This document shows, one piece after another, positions 9,073 to 15,658 of a stretch of 64,000 bases of DNA. Both the position numbers and the translations under genes were made by a program. Within the stretch, counting starts at the first letter, position 1. Each line of letters starts with the position of its first letter. Under the pieces are notes generated by a model. The model worked only from the letters and a program-made list of their open reading frames with translations, was not told the DNA's origin and ran no database searches. The DNA is from Salipaludibacillus daqingensis (GTDB lineage Bacteria > Bacillota > Bacilli > Bacillales > Salisediminibacteriaceae), in assembly GCF_029891575.1 (NCBI RefSeq), contig NZ_JARZHF010000010.1, positions 122,695-186,694 of the forward strand, in the 5' to 3' direction.

Positions 9073-9181
9073 GAAAAGATGAATCTTCTATTGAGAAACT
9101 CAGAATATTCAAGAACAGTGTCAGCCACTATTTGTAATTCGACAAACTCCGCTCGACTTTCAAGAATTCACAACGAGTAAT
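9046..9181. repeat. Long dispersed repeat, copy 1 (starts with GGGACGGTTC core)
   Basis: AACCA/TGGTT arms surround AGGGACGGTTCTT. About 110 further bases follow, containing TTCGACAAACTCCGCTC and AATTCACAACGAGTA. The same order of elements recurs at 12746-12880. The repeat overlaps the 3' end of the VOC gene and supplies its stop codon. Confidence 0.75.
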
Positions 9182-9237
9182 ATGGTTATTTATGTTAAAA
9201 TAGAAAATAAAATACAGTAAAATAATGGGGGAGAAAA

Positions 9238-9534
9238 ATGGAACTAGACTTTTTTTGGCTTGCTGTCGGACTGGCCGTTGCCGCCTATTTTATCGGGGAC
9301 GGGATGAAGAACTTTAAAAATCCGAATAGTAAAAACATGATGGATAGGTTGTCCGAAGATGATGACAAACTACTTATTTCAGAAAAACAGGTACATCATA
9401 TTCTGGGAATTCACCAGAAGGACGCGCAATCATTAACGAAAGAACACTCCAATATTCCGCACATCGTTATTAATTCCAACATCTATTATCCGAAAAAAAG
9501 GTTACTTGAATGGTTAGAGGAGATCGGAAAATAA
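9238..9534 (+). CDS. Small membrane-anchored protein with helix-turn-helix-like C-domain
   Basis: A 98-aa protein. One N-terminal membrane helix (FFWLAVGLAVAAYFIGDGM) is followed by an Asn/Lys linker. A soluble domain of about 50 residues (LISEKQVHHILGIHQKDAQSL, then IVINSNIYYPKKRLLEWLEE) resembles excisionase-type HTH domains that end in a wing and a Trp/Leu helix. Related proteins are encoded at 58409-58696 and, frameshifted, at 50257-50543. It stands alone, preceded by repeat DNA and followed by a hairpin element. The DNA-binding suggestion is inference from pattern only. Confidence 0.7.
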   Translation: MELDFFWLAVGLAVAAYFIGDGMKNFKNPNSKNMMDRLSEDDDKLLISEKQVHHILGIHQKDAQSLTKEHSNIPHIVINSNIYYPKKRLLEWLEEIGK

Positions 9535-9568
9535 TGGTCCCAAACCTAACAGGGTGCGAAAGTGATCA

Positions 9569-9634
9569 AACGAACAGTGTCAGACATTGTTCGTTTTTTC
9601 ATTGTTTGCCGAATCGGAACCGTCCCCATTCCCC
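9569..9634. repeat. Composite GAACAG hairpin plus GAACCGTCCC core
   Basis: AACGAACAgtgtcagacaTTGTTCGTT followed by six T could terminate the gene at 9238. TTGCCGAATCGGAACCGTCCCC then follows. In this copy the arms GAAT/ATTC around the core (read on the minus strand) pair by strict Watson-Crick rules. Confidence 0.7.
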
Positions 9635-9781
9635 AGACAGGGCCAGGTTACCTTATGTAAAGGAACAATTAGACAAACTACGCTTTTTTTATGTTCGTGA
9701 ATGATTTATTTCAAATAACTGTAGTCAATACACCGATTCGTTTCGTCTATTTTAATGTGATGTTGAAAGGAGGGGAGAGAG

Positions 9782-10327
9782 ATTAGTGATTCTGCGTTAA
9801 TAAAACAAATATTACAAGGTAACGACCATGCTTTTCGAATTCTGATTGAAAAGTATCGTAGTGTTATTTTTCAAACGACGTATGGTGTACTACGAAATGA
9901 AAAAGATGCCGAAGATGCTGCGCAGGAAGTATTTATCAAGATTTACTCCTCTCTCCCAAAGTATGAAGGAAAAGGTTTAAAAACATGGATGGTACGGATC
10001 GCAGTTAACCATGCAATCGATGTGAAGAGAAAGAAAGAGAGGCGTCGAGAAGAGGTAATGGAAGAATCTGGATTACAGCTTGTCACAGCATCATTAGACT
10101 CAGTTGAAGAGACTTACATACAGAAAGAGTTGGGACATCATGTCCGTCGCAGAATTGATGATCTTCCAGAAAACTATCGACGTGTTGTTTATGGATATTA
10201 TATAGAAGAAAAAAGTTTTGAAGTGTTAGCCAACGAACAAGGAATTAATGAAAAGTCGATACGTGTTAAATTGCACCGAGCAAGAAATTGGATGAGAGAG
10301 CACTGGAAGGAGGATGATTTTTCATGA
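9782..10327 (+). CDS. ECF-type RNA polymerase sigma factor, apparent ATT start
   Basis: Predicted extracytoplasmic-function sigma factor of 181 aa. Region 2 is clear (FRILIEKYRSVIFQTTYG, EKDAEDAAQEVFIKIY, KTWMVRIAVNHAIDVKRK). Region 4 follows (LPENYRRVVYGYYIEEKSFEVLA, then EKSIRVKLHRARNWMRE). No ATG, GTG or TTG lies in frame before ATG 9989, which would remove most of region 2. AAAGGAGG (9766-9773) is placed eight bases before an in-frame ATT at 9782. The predicted N-terminus from there (SDSALIKQIL) is normal for the family, so I infer an AUU start or an ATG-to-ATT mutation. The next gene, an anti-sigma factor, overlaps by four bases. Confidence 0.8.
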   Translation: MSDSALIKQILQGNDHAFRILIEKYRSVIFQTTYGVLRNEKDAEDAAQEVFIKIYSSLPKYEGKGLKTWMVRIAVNHAIDVKRKKERRREEVMEESGLQLVTASLDSVEETYIQKELGHHVRRRIDDLPENYRRVVYGYYIEEKSFEVLANEQGINEKSIRVKLHRARNWMREHWKEDDFS

Positions 10328-10770
10328 ACCATCAAACAAAGGAAGACTGGATCGACTATGTAAACGATGAATTGCCAGAAGAAACAAGAGCGGTTTATGA
10401 GGAACACTTATATAGTTGCGAAAAATGTATGGAAACTTATTTGCATGTGATCGAAGAATCTAGTCACCTCCTGCCAGATGTAGAAAATGAACAATCATTT
10501 GTTGAAGGTGTTATGACTCGCATTGAAAAGGAACCGACCCATTTTAAAACAACAAAGACAGGAAAACCGAAACGAGTGTTTTATAAACAAACAGCATTCC
10601 ATTACGTTTTAGCTGCTTCTCTAACGGTTCTACTCATGTCTTCTGGTGTCTTTCAGTCGATAAGAACGTATGTAGACGAAGTTCAAAAGGTGACCATTTC
10701 TGAAGAATCACCTTCGATAACGGAACAAATAATGAGTCTCACGTTTGTACAATCAAATGGAGATGAATAA
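10324..10770 (+). CDS. Membrane-anchored anti-sigma factor with zinc-binding motif
   Basis: A 148-aa protein starting at ATGA overlapping the sigma stop, so the two are translationally coupled. Residues 28-35 show the zinc-associated anti-sigma pattern H-x3-C-x2-C (HLYSCEKC). A hydrophobic helix lies at about 93-112 (FHYVLAASLTVLLMSSGVF), leaving a short extracytoplasmic tail. Such proteins hold the cognate ECF sigma at the membrane until an envelope signal releases it. The overlap, adjacency and size leave little doubt about the partner; the signal is unknown. Confidence 0.85.
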   Translation: MNHQTKEDWIDYVNDELPEETRAVYEEHLYSCEKCMETYLHVIEESSHLLPDVENEQSFVEGVMTRIEKEPTHFKTTKTGKPKRVFYKQTAFHYVLAASLTVLLMSSGVFQSIRTYVDEVQKVTISEESPSITEQIMSLTFVQSNGDE

Positions 10771-10783
10771 GGAGGAAAAGATA

Positions 10784-11887
10784 ATGAATACAAATCAAAA
10801 ACATCCGTTGGTAGGATTTTTGCTATCGTTTTTTCCTGGCGGTGGCCAGTTTTATTATAATAATATCTTTAGAGGGATGTTTTACTTCTTCATGACTGTC
10901 TTTCCTTTGGTAGGGGGGTTAGGTTTATCATTTATTAGTGGTGACTCGATGTTTTTATTGATGGGTGGATTTGTAGGCGTATTTTTCTATCTAGTCAGTT
11001 TCATCGATACGATCGTCGTGATGAGTCGAGTATCCGGACGAAGAAAATCTCCAAACGAGGTAGGAGAGTTAACCACGGATCCGGAGGATGTCCAGCGTAC
11101 TGAGTCTGAGCGTTTCTTTACTATCGTTCTATCGTTTATCCCTGGTGTCGGTCATTTTCAACTTGGGTTAATGAACCGAGGGTTTACTTTTCTTACTGCT
11201 TTTATCGGAGCGGGAATTATGATTGTATTCATCTCGTTTGCGATGCGCCAAGATGCATTCCTACTTTTCATGGCCTTTCTTCCTGTCGTTTGGGTGTATA
11301 GTTTTTTCGATGCAGTTCATCACTTAAATAAAAAACAACGTGGAGAAATACTTGAGGATCGATCCATATTAGATGATATGGAAAGTCGCCGTGCAGATGG
11401 CCAAAAAAGCAAAGTGATCGCAACATTGTTAGCCATTTTTCCTGGAGCAGGTCACCTTTATCTTGGCTATCAGAAACGTGGGATCCAACTGATGGCGGCG
11501 TTCTTGTTATCCATTTATGTATTAGATTTGCTTCGACTAAGCGTGTTCGTCTTTCTTATTCCTATCATTTGGTTTTACAGCTTTTTTGATGGATTACAAA
11601 AGGCAAGTCGGCAAGGAGAAGAAGAGATTGATGATCAGCCTGTCATTCCATATTTAGTCAATCATCAGCGATGGGTTGGTATTGGGTTTATCTTACTAGG
11701 GGTATATTTTATATTAGACCGTGTGTTTATCCCAGCCATAGCTCCACAAATCGCGGAGTTTATACAAATGGAGTTTAGCATGTGGTATTATGATTATTTT
11801 CAAATTATTTTAGTAAGTATCATCCTTATTGCTGGAGGAATTAAACTGTTATCTGGAAGTAAAAAGAAAAGGAGTGAGACAGAATGA
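10784..11887 (+). CDS. Polytopic membrane protein built of three FPGxG repeats
   Basis: A 367-aa protein, third gene of the sigma operon, with GGAGG just after the upstream stop and ATG 10784. Three homologous units each open with a helix containing a Pro-Gly turn and end in aromatic helices: SFFPGGGQFYYNNIFRG near residue 15, SFIPGVGHFQLGLMNRG near 125, and AIFPGAGHLYLGYQKRG near 225. Each is followed by about 45 hydrophobic residues and a phrase like VWVYSFFDAVHHL. A final helix pair closes the protein. The pattern resembles TM2-type domains repeated in tandem. The function is unknown; the context suggests an envelope-stress output or sensor of the sigma factor. Confidence 0.75.
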   Translation: MNTNQKHPLVGFLLSFFPGGGQFYYNNIFRGMFYFFMTVFPLVGGLGLSFISGDSMFLLMGGFVGVFFYLVSFIDTIVVMSRVSGRRKSPNEVGELTTDPEDVQRTESERFFTIVLSFIPGVGHFQLGLMNRGFTFLTAFIGAGIMIVFISFAMRQDAFLLFMAFLPVVWVYSFFDAVHHLNKKQRGEILEDRSILDDMESRRADGQKSKVIATLLAIFPGAGHLYLGYQKRGIQLMAAFLLSIYVLDLLRLSVFVFLIPIIWFYSFFDGLQKASRQGEEEIDDQPVIPYLVNHQRWVGIGFILLGVYFILDRVFIPAIAPQIAEFIQMEFSMWYYDYFQIILVSIILIAGGIKLLSGSKKKRSETE

Positions 11888-11922
11888 AGACGTGGTTCTT
11901 CTATTTCTTTTCTTTCGTGTAA
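11884..11922 (+). pseudogene. Remnant of a fourth gene in the sigma operon
   Basis: ATG 11884 overlaps the preceding stop as ATGA and opens with MKTW, the usual beginning of small LiaI/LiaF-like membrane proteins in comparable operons. It stops after 12 codons. I infer a gene that has been deleted after its first codons. Nothing else is evident in 11923-12069. Confidence 0.4.
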
Positions 11923-12069
11923 AAAAAGAGCTAAGTCTTAAATATGATATTAGCATTCTTTTCATTGGATTTTTCAGGTAGAAAATGGACGGGATACAAG
12001 GAATATACCGGAATTCATTAATATGTCTAATCAAAAACAACCCCTATTCCATGATAGGAAAAGGAGTTG

Positions 12070-12471
12070 TCATTCTATTAGTTCCACAATGTAGTAATCT
12101 ATCCACTCTACGGCTTTTTCAAATTTCGGTCTTTCTTTGTCATCCGCTAAAATTTTTGTCCAGCTAAAAATTTCTTCATCAGGCACTACCAGATTAAAAC
12201 CATTAAGGTTTAAAAAAGCTTTAGCTGAAAGATAAGAGGTTCGTTTATTACCGTCTTTAAAACAATGACCACTAGCAAGATGATAATGATAAACGGCCGC
12301 TTTTTCAATAAGTGTGGGGTATCTCTCATAATCCCCAAAACCAGAGTAAGGCAATGCAAGCTTTGCCTCTAGGTTACCAGGATCTCTTCCGGGTAATCCA
12401 CCATACATTTCTATTGCTAGAGCATGCAGTTCTTCAACATCTTCAACTGAAAGATAATCAACATCAGCCAT
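12070..12471 (-). CDS. Fic/Doc-family toxin-like protein
   Basis: A 133-aa protein of Doc size. The active-site loop HCFKDGNKRTS at residues 69-79 matches the Fic motif HxFx(D/E)GNxxR, with catalytic His69 and the phosphate-binding Gly-Asn and Arg. Upstream comes LSVEDVEELHALAIEMYGG, typical of death-on-curing proteins (LTxexvxxiH-like). Doc proteins modify translation factor EF-Tu; full Fic enzymes AMPylate targets. Which applies here is unknown. The gene overlaps the preceding 48-aa ORF by one base (TGATG), the layout of a toxin-antitoxin pair. No inhibitory Fic helix motif is visible in the toxin, so inhibition would have to come in trans. Confidence 0.82.
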   Translation of the reverse strand: MADVDYLSVEDVEELHALAIEMYGGLPGRDPGNLEAKLALPYSGFGDYERYPTLIEKAAVYHYHLASGHCFKDGNKRTSYLSAKAFLNLNGFNLVVPDEEIFSWTKILADDKERPKFEKAVEWIDYYIVELIE

Positions 12472-12617
12472 CAGTTTTTACTAAGTTTCTCCAATGCTTT
12501 GCCATCTTCCTTAACGGCTCTTGCAAAGATTTCACGGATTTTCTTTTTACGTTGTGATTGAGTTTGATTCTGTAATGTTTTACTCACTTTGTCATCATCC
12601 TTTTTCTTTCTACTCAT
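12471..12617 (-). CDS. Small basic protein, probable antitoxin of the Fic/Doc pair
   Basis: A 48-aa ORF: GGAGG eight bases before ATG, product MSRKKKDDDKVSKTLQ and onward, ending EKLSKN. It is very rich in Lys, Arg and Gln and probably a single long helix from residue 20. Its stop overlaps the toxin start by one base. It lacks an obvious Phd/YefM DNA-binding fold, so if it is the antitoxin it belongs to a less common type. The role is inferred from position alone. Confidence 0.6.
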   Translation of the reverse strand: MSRKKKDDDKVSKTLQNQTQSQRKKKIREIFARAVKEDGKALEKLSKN

Positions 12618-12745
12618 TTGCCATTCCTCCTCATACAAGTAGTATGCTATGGTTGGCTAGATTAGAATTATTTAATCATTGACGGCGCGATATTTACCCT
12701 ATTTTATCATAGCTTAATCCTTTGATCTAGTCAGAACAGTGAGCT

Positions 12746-12880
12746 AACCAAATCGAAGGTTCTTGTGGTTGAAAATAGATCAATCTTATATTGGGCAACT
12801 AAGAAAAGTTATGAACAATAGTAGTGACTGGTCGTAGTTCGACAAACTCCGCTCCAATTTCACGAATTCACAACAAGTAT
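12746..12880. repeat. Long dispersed repeat, copy 2
   Basis: This matches 9046-9181 in order: AACCA...TGGTT arms around a degraded core (GAAGGTTCTTG), then TTCGACAAACTCCGCTC and AATTCACAACAAGTA. It is upstream of the toxin pair and downstream of nothing in particular, so the repeat is mobile or duplicated independently of genes. Confidence 0.7.
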
Positions 12881-12983
12881 ATAATATTTATCTTAAAAAG
12901 GGTTCGACGTTCCCATTGTTTCCCTTGATAAATAGTTAAACATCATTTACAATGATATTTAACTAAAAAATATAGTGATAGAC

Positions 12984-13161
12984 TTCTTATCCAGAGCGGT
13001 GGAGGGACAGGCCCTTTGATACCCAGCAACCATTAAATCAATGATTAATTGATTTAAACGGTGCCAATTCCTGCAAGGATTATGATTAATGATCCTTGGA
13101 AGATGAGAGTAATCGTATATACATATACGAGAACCTCTCTTACCTTAGAGAGGTTTTTCTT
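12984..13161 (+). promoter_or_regulatory. SAM-I (S-box) riboswitch with terminator, upstream of msrA
   Basis: The aptamer holds the conserved S-box blocks in order: CTTATCCAGAGCGGTGGAGG, GACAGGCCC, TGATACCCAGCAACC, GGTGCCAATTCCTGC and GGAAGATGAGAG (ending about 13110). A terminator hairpin follows (AACCTCTC...GAGAGGTT plus T-run, 13132-13161). In the known class, SAM binding favours the terminator, so the downstream gene is expressed when SAM and methionine are low. The leader ends 40 bases before msrA. Confidence 0.92.
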
Positions 13162-13201
13162 ATGGAGAGAAGATTTATCGCTCAAAAAGGGGCGAATGAC
13201 A

Positions 13202-13666
13202 ATGGAAAAAGTAGTATTTGGAGCAGGTTGTTTTTGGGGTGTGGAAGCATTTTTTGAAAGTATTCGTGGAGTGGAAGAAACAAAAGTAGGCTACTCTGGT
13301 GGTCATGTGGAGAATCCCTCCTATGAGGAAGTGAAGACAGGGACAACTGGTCATGCAGAGGTTATTGAAATAATATATAATCCATGGAAAGTATCTTATG
13401 AAGAGCTAGTTAGTAAATTTTTTGAATGTCATAATCCGACAACGCGTAACCGTCAAGGGATAGATATTGGGACTCAATATCGTTCTGTTATTTTCTTTCA
13501 AAATCGGCAGCAATTCGATATTGCAAGCAGTAAAAAAGCCGAATTAAATGAAGGAAGTAATAAAAAAATCGTCACTGAAATTAGTCCTTTACAACCGTTT
13601 TATCCAGCAGAAGACTATCATCAAAAGTACTTTCAAAAAAATAACGTGGTTGCTTGTGGAATATAA
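13202..13666 (+). CDS. msrA: Peptide-methionine (S)-S-oxide reductase MsrA
   Basis: A 154-aa enzyme that reduces methionine-S-sulfoxide in proteins and free methionine, using thioredoxin. The catalytic GAGCFWG places the nucleophile at Cys10. Other conserved parts are VGYSGG, PSYEEVKTGTTGHAE, DIGTQYRS and PAEDYHQKY. The last residues VACGI contain a candidate resolving cysteine. Start chosen at ATG 13202, nine bases after AAGGGG; an in-frame ATG at 13196 is too close to it. Control by a SAM riboswitch means expression responds to the methionine/SAM pool, a sensible way to salvage oxidised methionine. Confidence 0.95.
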   Translation: MEKVVFGAGCFWGVEAFFESIRGVEETKVGYSGGHVENPSYEEVKTGTTGHAEVIEIIYNPWKVSYEELVSKFFECHNPTTRNRQGIDIGTQYRSVIFFQNRQQFDIASSKKAELNEGSNKKIVTEISPLQPFYPAEDYHQKYFQKNNVVACGI

Positions 13667-13675
13667 GTAAATTGA

Positions 13676-13714
13676 AAAAGGGGAAGAAGCTCTATTGAGC
13701 TTGTTCCCCTTTTT
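13676..13714 (+). terminator. Rho-independent terminator of msrA
   Basis: AAAAGGGGAAGAAGCTC pairs with GAGCTTGTTCCCCTTTTT around TATT. The stem starts ten bases after the msrA stop. Confidence 0.88.
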
Positions 13715-13716
13715 GT

Positions 13717-13820
13717 GCGAACAGTGCCTGACCAAGCACTCTTCCTTTTTGATTGTTTGCCGAACGAGAACCGTCCCCATTCCTCACTGCCGAATGGGGA
13801 CGGTTCCTATTCCTCACTCC
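13717..13820. repeat. Composite repeat with two opposed GGGACGGTTC cores
   Basis: GCGAACAGTGCCTGACC is followed by TTGCCGAACGAGAACCGTCC and, in the opposite orientation, GAATGGGGACGGTTCCTATTC. The second core has Watson-Crick arms GAAT/ATTC. It lies between convergent msrA and the GPH symporter and overlaps the latter's stop region by seven bases. Confidence 0.7.
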
Positions 13821-15202
13821 GTTACTTTTCTTCTTCCTAATTCGTCTAATATTTGTGGGTATTGTTTGTCTAGTTTGTACATCCAGAGGAGGATCACTTG
13901 GAGTAGGGTGAAAAGTAAGGGGAGGTGGATGTTTAGGGCTAAGATCATTTGACTTGCTGATGCTGTTTGTTCTGCGACTGCACCTCGATAACCACCAAAT
14001 GCTAACAACCAACCGATTAAACCGCCACCGATACCTGTTCCAACTTTCATGCCAAAACTAGCAGCACTGTTTACGAGGCCGGCTGTTCTGAATCCCGTTT
14101 TCCACTCACCATATTCCGTCGTGTCATTAATCATTGCATATAAAAAGGTGATGACTGGAATTAACCCAAATCCTTGAATGACATTTCCAGTTAAATAGAT
14201 TGTTAAATTGGATGGATCAATCATTTTGACGAGTGATCCGAAAATCGCGATCACCGATACGAACAAAGCGATATTTCGTTTGCCGAATCTCCCTGCTAGT
14301 TTTCCAACAAAAAAGAAACAAACGATAGTTGGTAAAAATAATGTAAGCGCAAATAGAGAAAAATAACTGCTATTGCCTAAAATGTATGTGGCGTAGTAGA
14401 TCCCAGCCCCGGTGAGAAGAGCATTAAGGGAATAGGCAAGAACGCAATAAATCGTAATAATCACCCAATATTTGTTTGTTAATAACGCTTTGAATTCAAT
14501 CTTAAATGGCACGGTCTTTTTCGGTTTAGCAACGGACTGCACATCGACTCTTTCGGTTGTGGATCGAAAGGACGTATAGCAGGTAACAACAATGATGATA
14601 CCGATAGCTAGGGCGATCATTGTCCATCCTAAAGCGCCACCAATGGCACTGGCAATCGGTTCAGCAAGTGTCATGACAAGAATCGTGCTTAACATCGTAA
14701 AAACACCGGTGTAAACATTAACCAATGAGCGTCCTTTCGGATCTTGTGTCATCAGTCCTAGCAGCGTTTTATAAGGAATCGATATGGCCGTATACGTTAG
14801 GATGAGAAAGATATATGTGGCATACGCATAAATGATCTTGCCTGTCATGCTGATGTCAGGCACAGAAAAGAGCAAGACGCCCGATATGGCAAACGGAATC
14901 GCCATCCAAATAATCCACGGTCGTGCTTTCCCATGTTTTGATTTCGTCCTGTCAACGATCGATCCCATTCCAATATCTGTGACGCCATCAAGAAGGCGAG
15001 ATACGAGCATAAGCGTTCCCACGACACCGGCGGAGATTCCGACAACATCTGTATAGTAAAATGCTAAGAATGTCCCAACCATCGTCCAGATTAAAATAAT
15101 TCCGAAAAATCCTAACCCATAATTGACCATTTCCTTATGTCCAGGTCGTTCCTGTTGTGCTGCTTGTAAAGCGGTGACATCTTGTTCGCGTTTAGCCGAC
15201 AT
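13814..15202 (-). CDS. GPH-family sugar:cation symporter (MelB-like)
   Basis: A 462-aa secondary transporter of the glycoside-pentoside-hexuronide family, importing a sugar or glycoside with Na+ or H+. It has twelve predicted membrane helices. The family hallmarks are GTFLAFYYTDVVGIS in helix 1, DGVTDIGMGSIVDRTKSKHG (the cation-site Asp and following basic loop) and the RPWIIWMAIPF segment after it. GLIPVITFLYAMINDTTEYGEWKTG in the C-half is also typical. The ATG is preceded by GGGGAG. It diverges from the sugar operon at 15659, so it probably serves the same carbohydrate. Confidence 0.9.
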   Translation of the reverse strand: MSAKREQDVTALQAAQQERPGHKEMVNYGLGFFGIILIWTMVGTFLAFYYTDVVGISAGVVGTLMLVSRLLDGVTDIGMGSIVDRTKSKHGKARPWIIWMAIPFAISGVLLFSVPDISMTGKIIYAYATYIFLILTYTAISIPYKTLLGLMTQDPKGRSLVNVYTGVFTMLSTILVMTLAEPIASAIGGALGWTMIALAIGIIIVVTCYTSFRSTTERVDVQSVAKPKKTVPFKIEFKALLTNKYWVIITIYCVLAYSLNALLTGAGIYYATYILGNSSYFSLFALTLFLPTIVCFFFVGKLAGRFGKRNIALFVSVIAIFGSLVKMIDPSNLTIYLTGNVIQGFGLIPVITFLYAMINDTTEYGEWKTGFRTAGLVNSAASFGMKVGTGIGGGLIGWLLAFGGYRGAVAEQTASASQMILALNIHLPLLFTLLQVILLWMYKLDKQYPQILDELGRRKVTE

Positions 15203-15394
15203 TCCATCTCCCCATTTCCATATTAGTAAGCTATTGATGCTTATGTGGTTAGTAAAATTACTAGAAACGCAAAGGTATACTAACCGGTTGGTATGTACTA
15301 TAAAACAGTATAAGGTAATTATTTTGAAAATTCAATATAATTTAACAAAAGAGCTTAGAACTTTTCCATTTAGATAATTATGATTCTGGATGTT

Positions 15395-15424
15395 AACCGG
15401 AGGGACGGTTCTTGCGGTTGAAAA
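15395..15424. repeat. GGGACGGTTC-core hairpin repeat
   Basis: AACCG-GAGGGACGGTTCTTG-CGGTT, identical in its 30 bases to the copy at 34373 that ends the glycosidase-like gene. It is in the region between the two divergent sugar transcription units. Confidence 0.75.
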
Positions 15425-15496
15425 TGAGTTTCGTTTCAAGTAAAAAATAGCTGGTTTTTGAGCACAGATTGATAGATTTATACAAAGAAACCCTTT

Positions 15497-15585
15497 ACGA
15501 ACAGCGCCTGGCACTGTTCGTATTTCATTATTTGCCGAACAAGAACCGTCCCCATTCCCCACTCATTCCCCAATCACTTATTCCC
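15497..15585. repeat. Composite GAACAG hairpin plus GAACCGTCCC core
   Basis: ACGAACAGCGCC/GGCACTGTTCGT forms a strong hairpin and is followed by TTTGCCGAACAAGAACCGTC and a CCCCATTCCCC-type tail repeated three times. It ends just before the -35 box of the sugar operon. Confidence 0.75.
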
Positions 15586-15587
15586 CA

Positions 15588-15617
15588 TTGACTTCTTTTG
15601 ATATCTCAGTTTATAAT
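15588..15617 (+). promoter_or_regulatory. SigA-type promoter of the sugar operon
   Basis: TTGACT and TATAAT are spaced by 18 bases, with the palindromic operator starting four bases after the -10 box. A protein bound there would block transcription start. Confidence 0.7.
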
Positions 15618-15620
15618 AGT

Positions 15621-15640
15621 CATAATGTTATAACATTATG
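15621..15640 (+). promoter_or_regulatory. Perfect 20-bp palindromic operator
   Basis: CATAATGTTA is followed exactly by its reverse complement. It covers the expected transcription start, 19 bases before the ATG of the PMI-like gene. Related sites occur at 20570, 23456 and 32315, pointing to the GntR protein encoded at 19817. Confidence 0.75.
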
Positions 15641-15658
15641 ACTATAGGAGAGGGTTAT

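Noticed and set aside
9510..9704. 64-residue ORF after the small HTH-like gene
   Set aside because: Overlaps the preceding gene and reads across a hairpin repeat; no start signal.
13061..13201. A longer N-terminus of MsrA
   Set aside because: This open stretch is the 3' half of the SAM riboswitch and its terminator; the true start has its own ribosome site at 13189.
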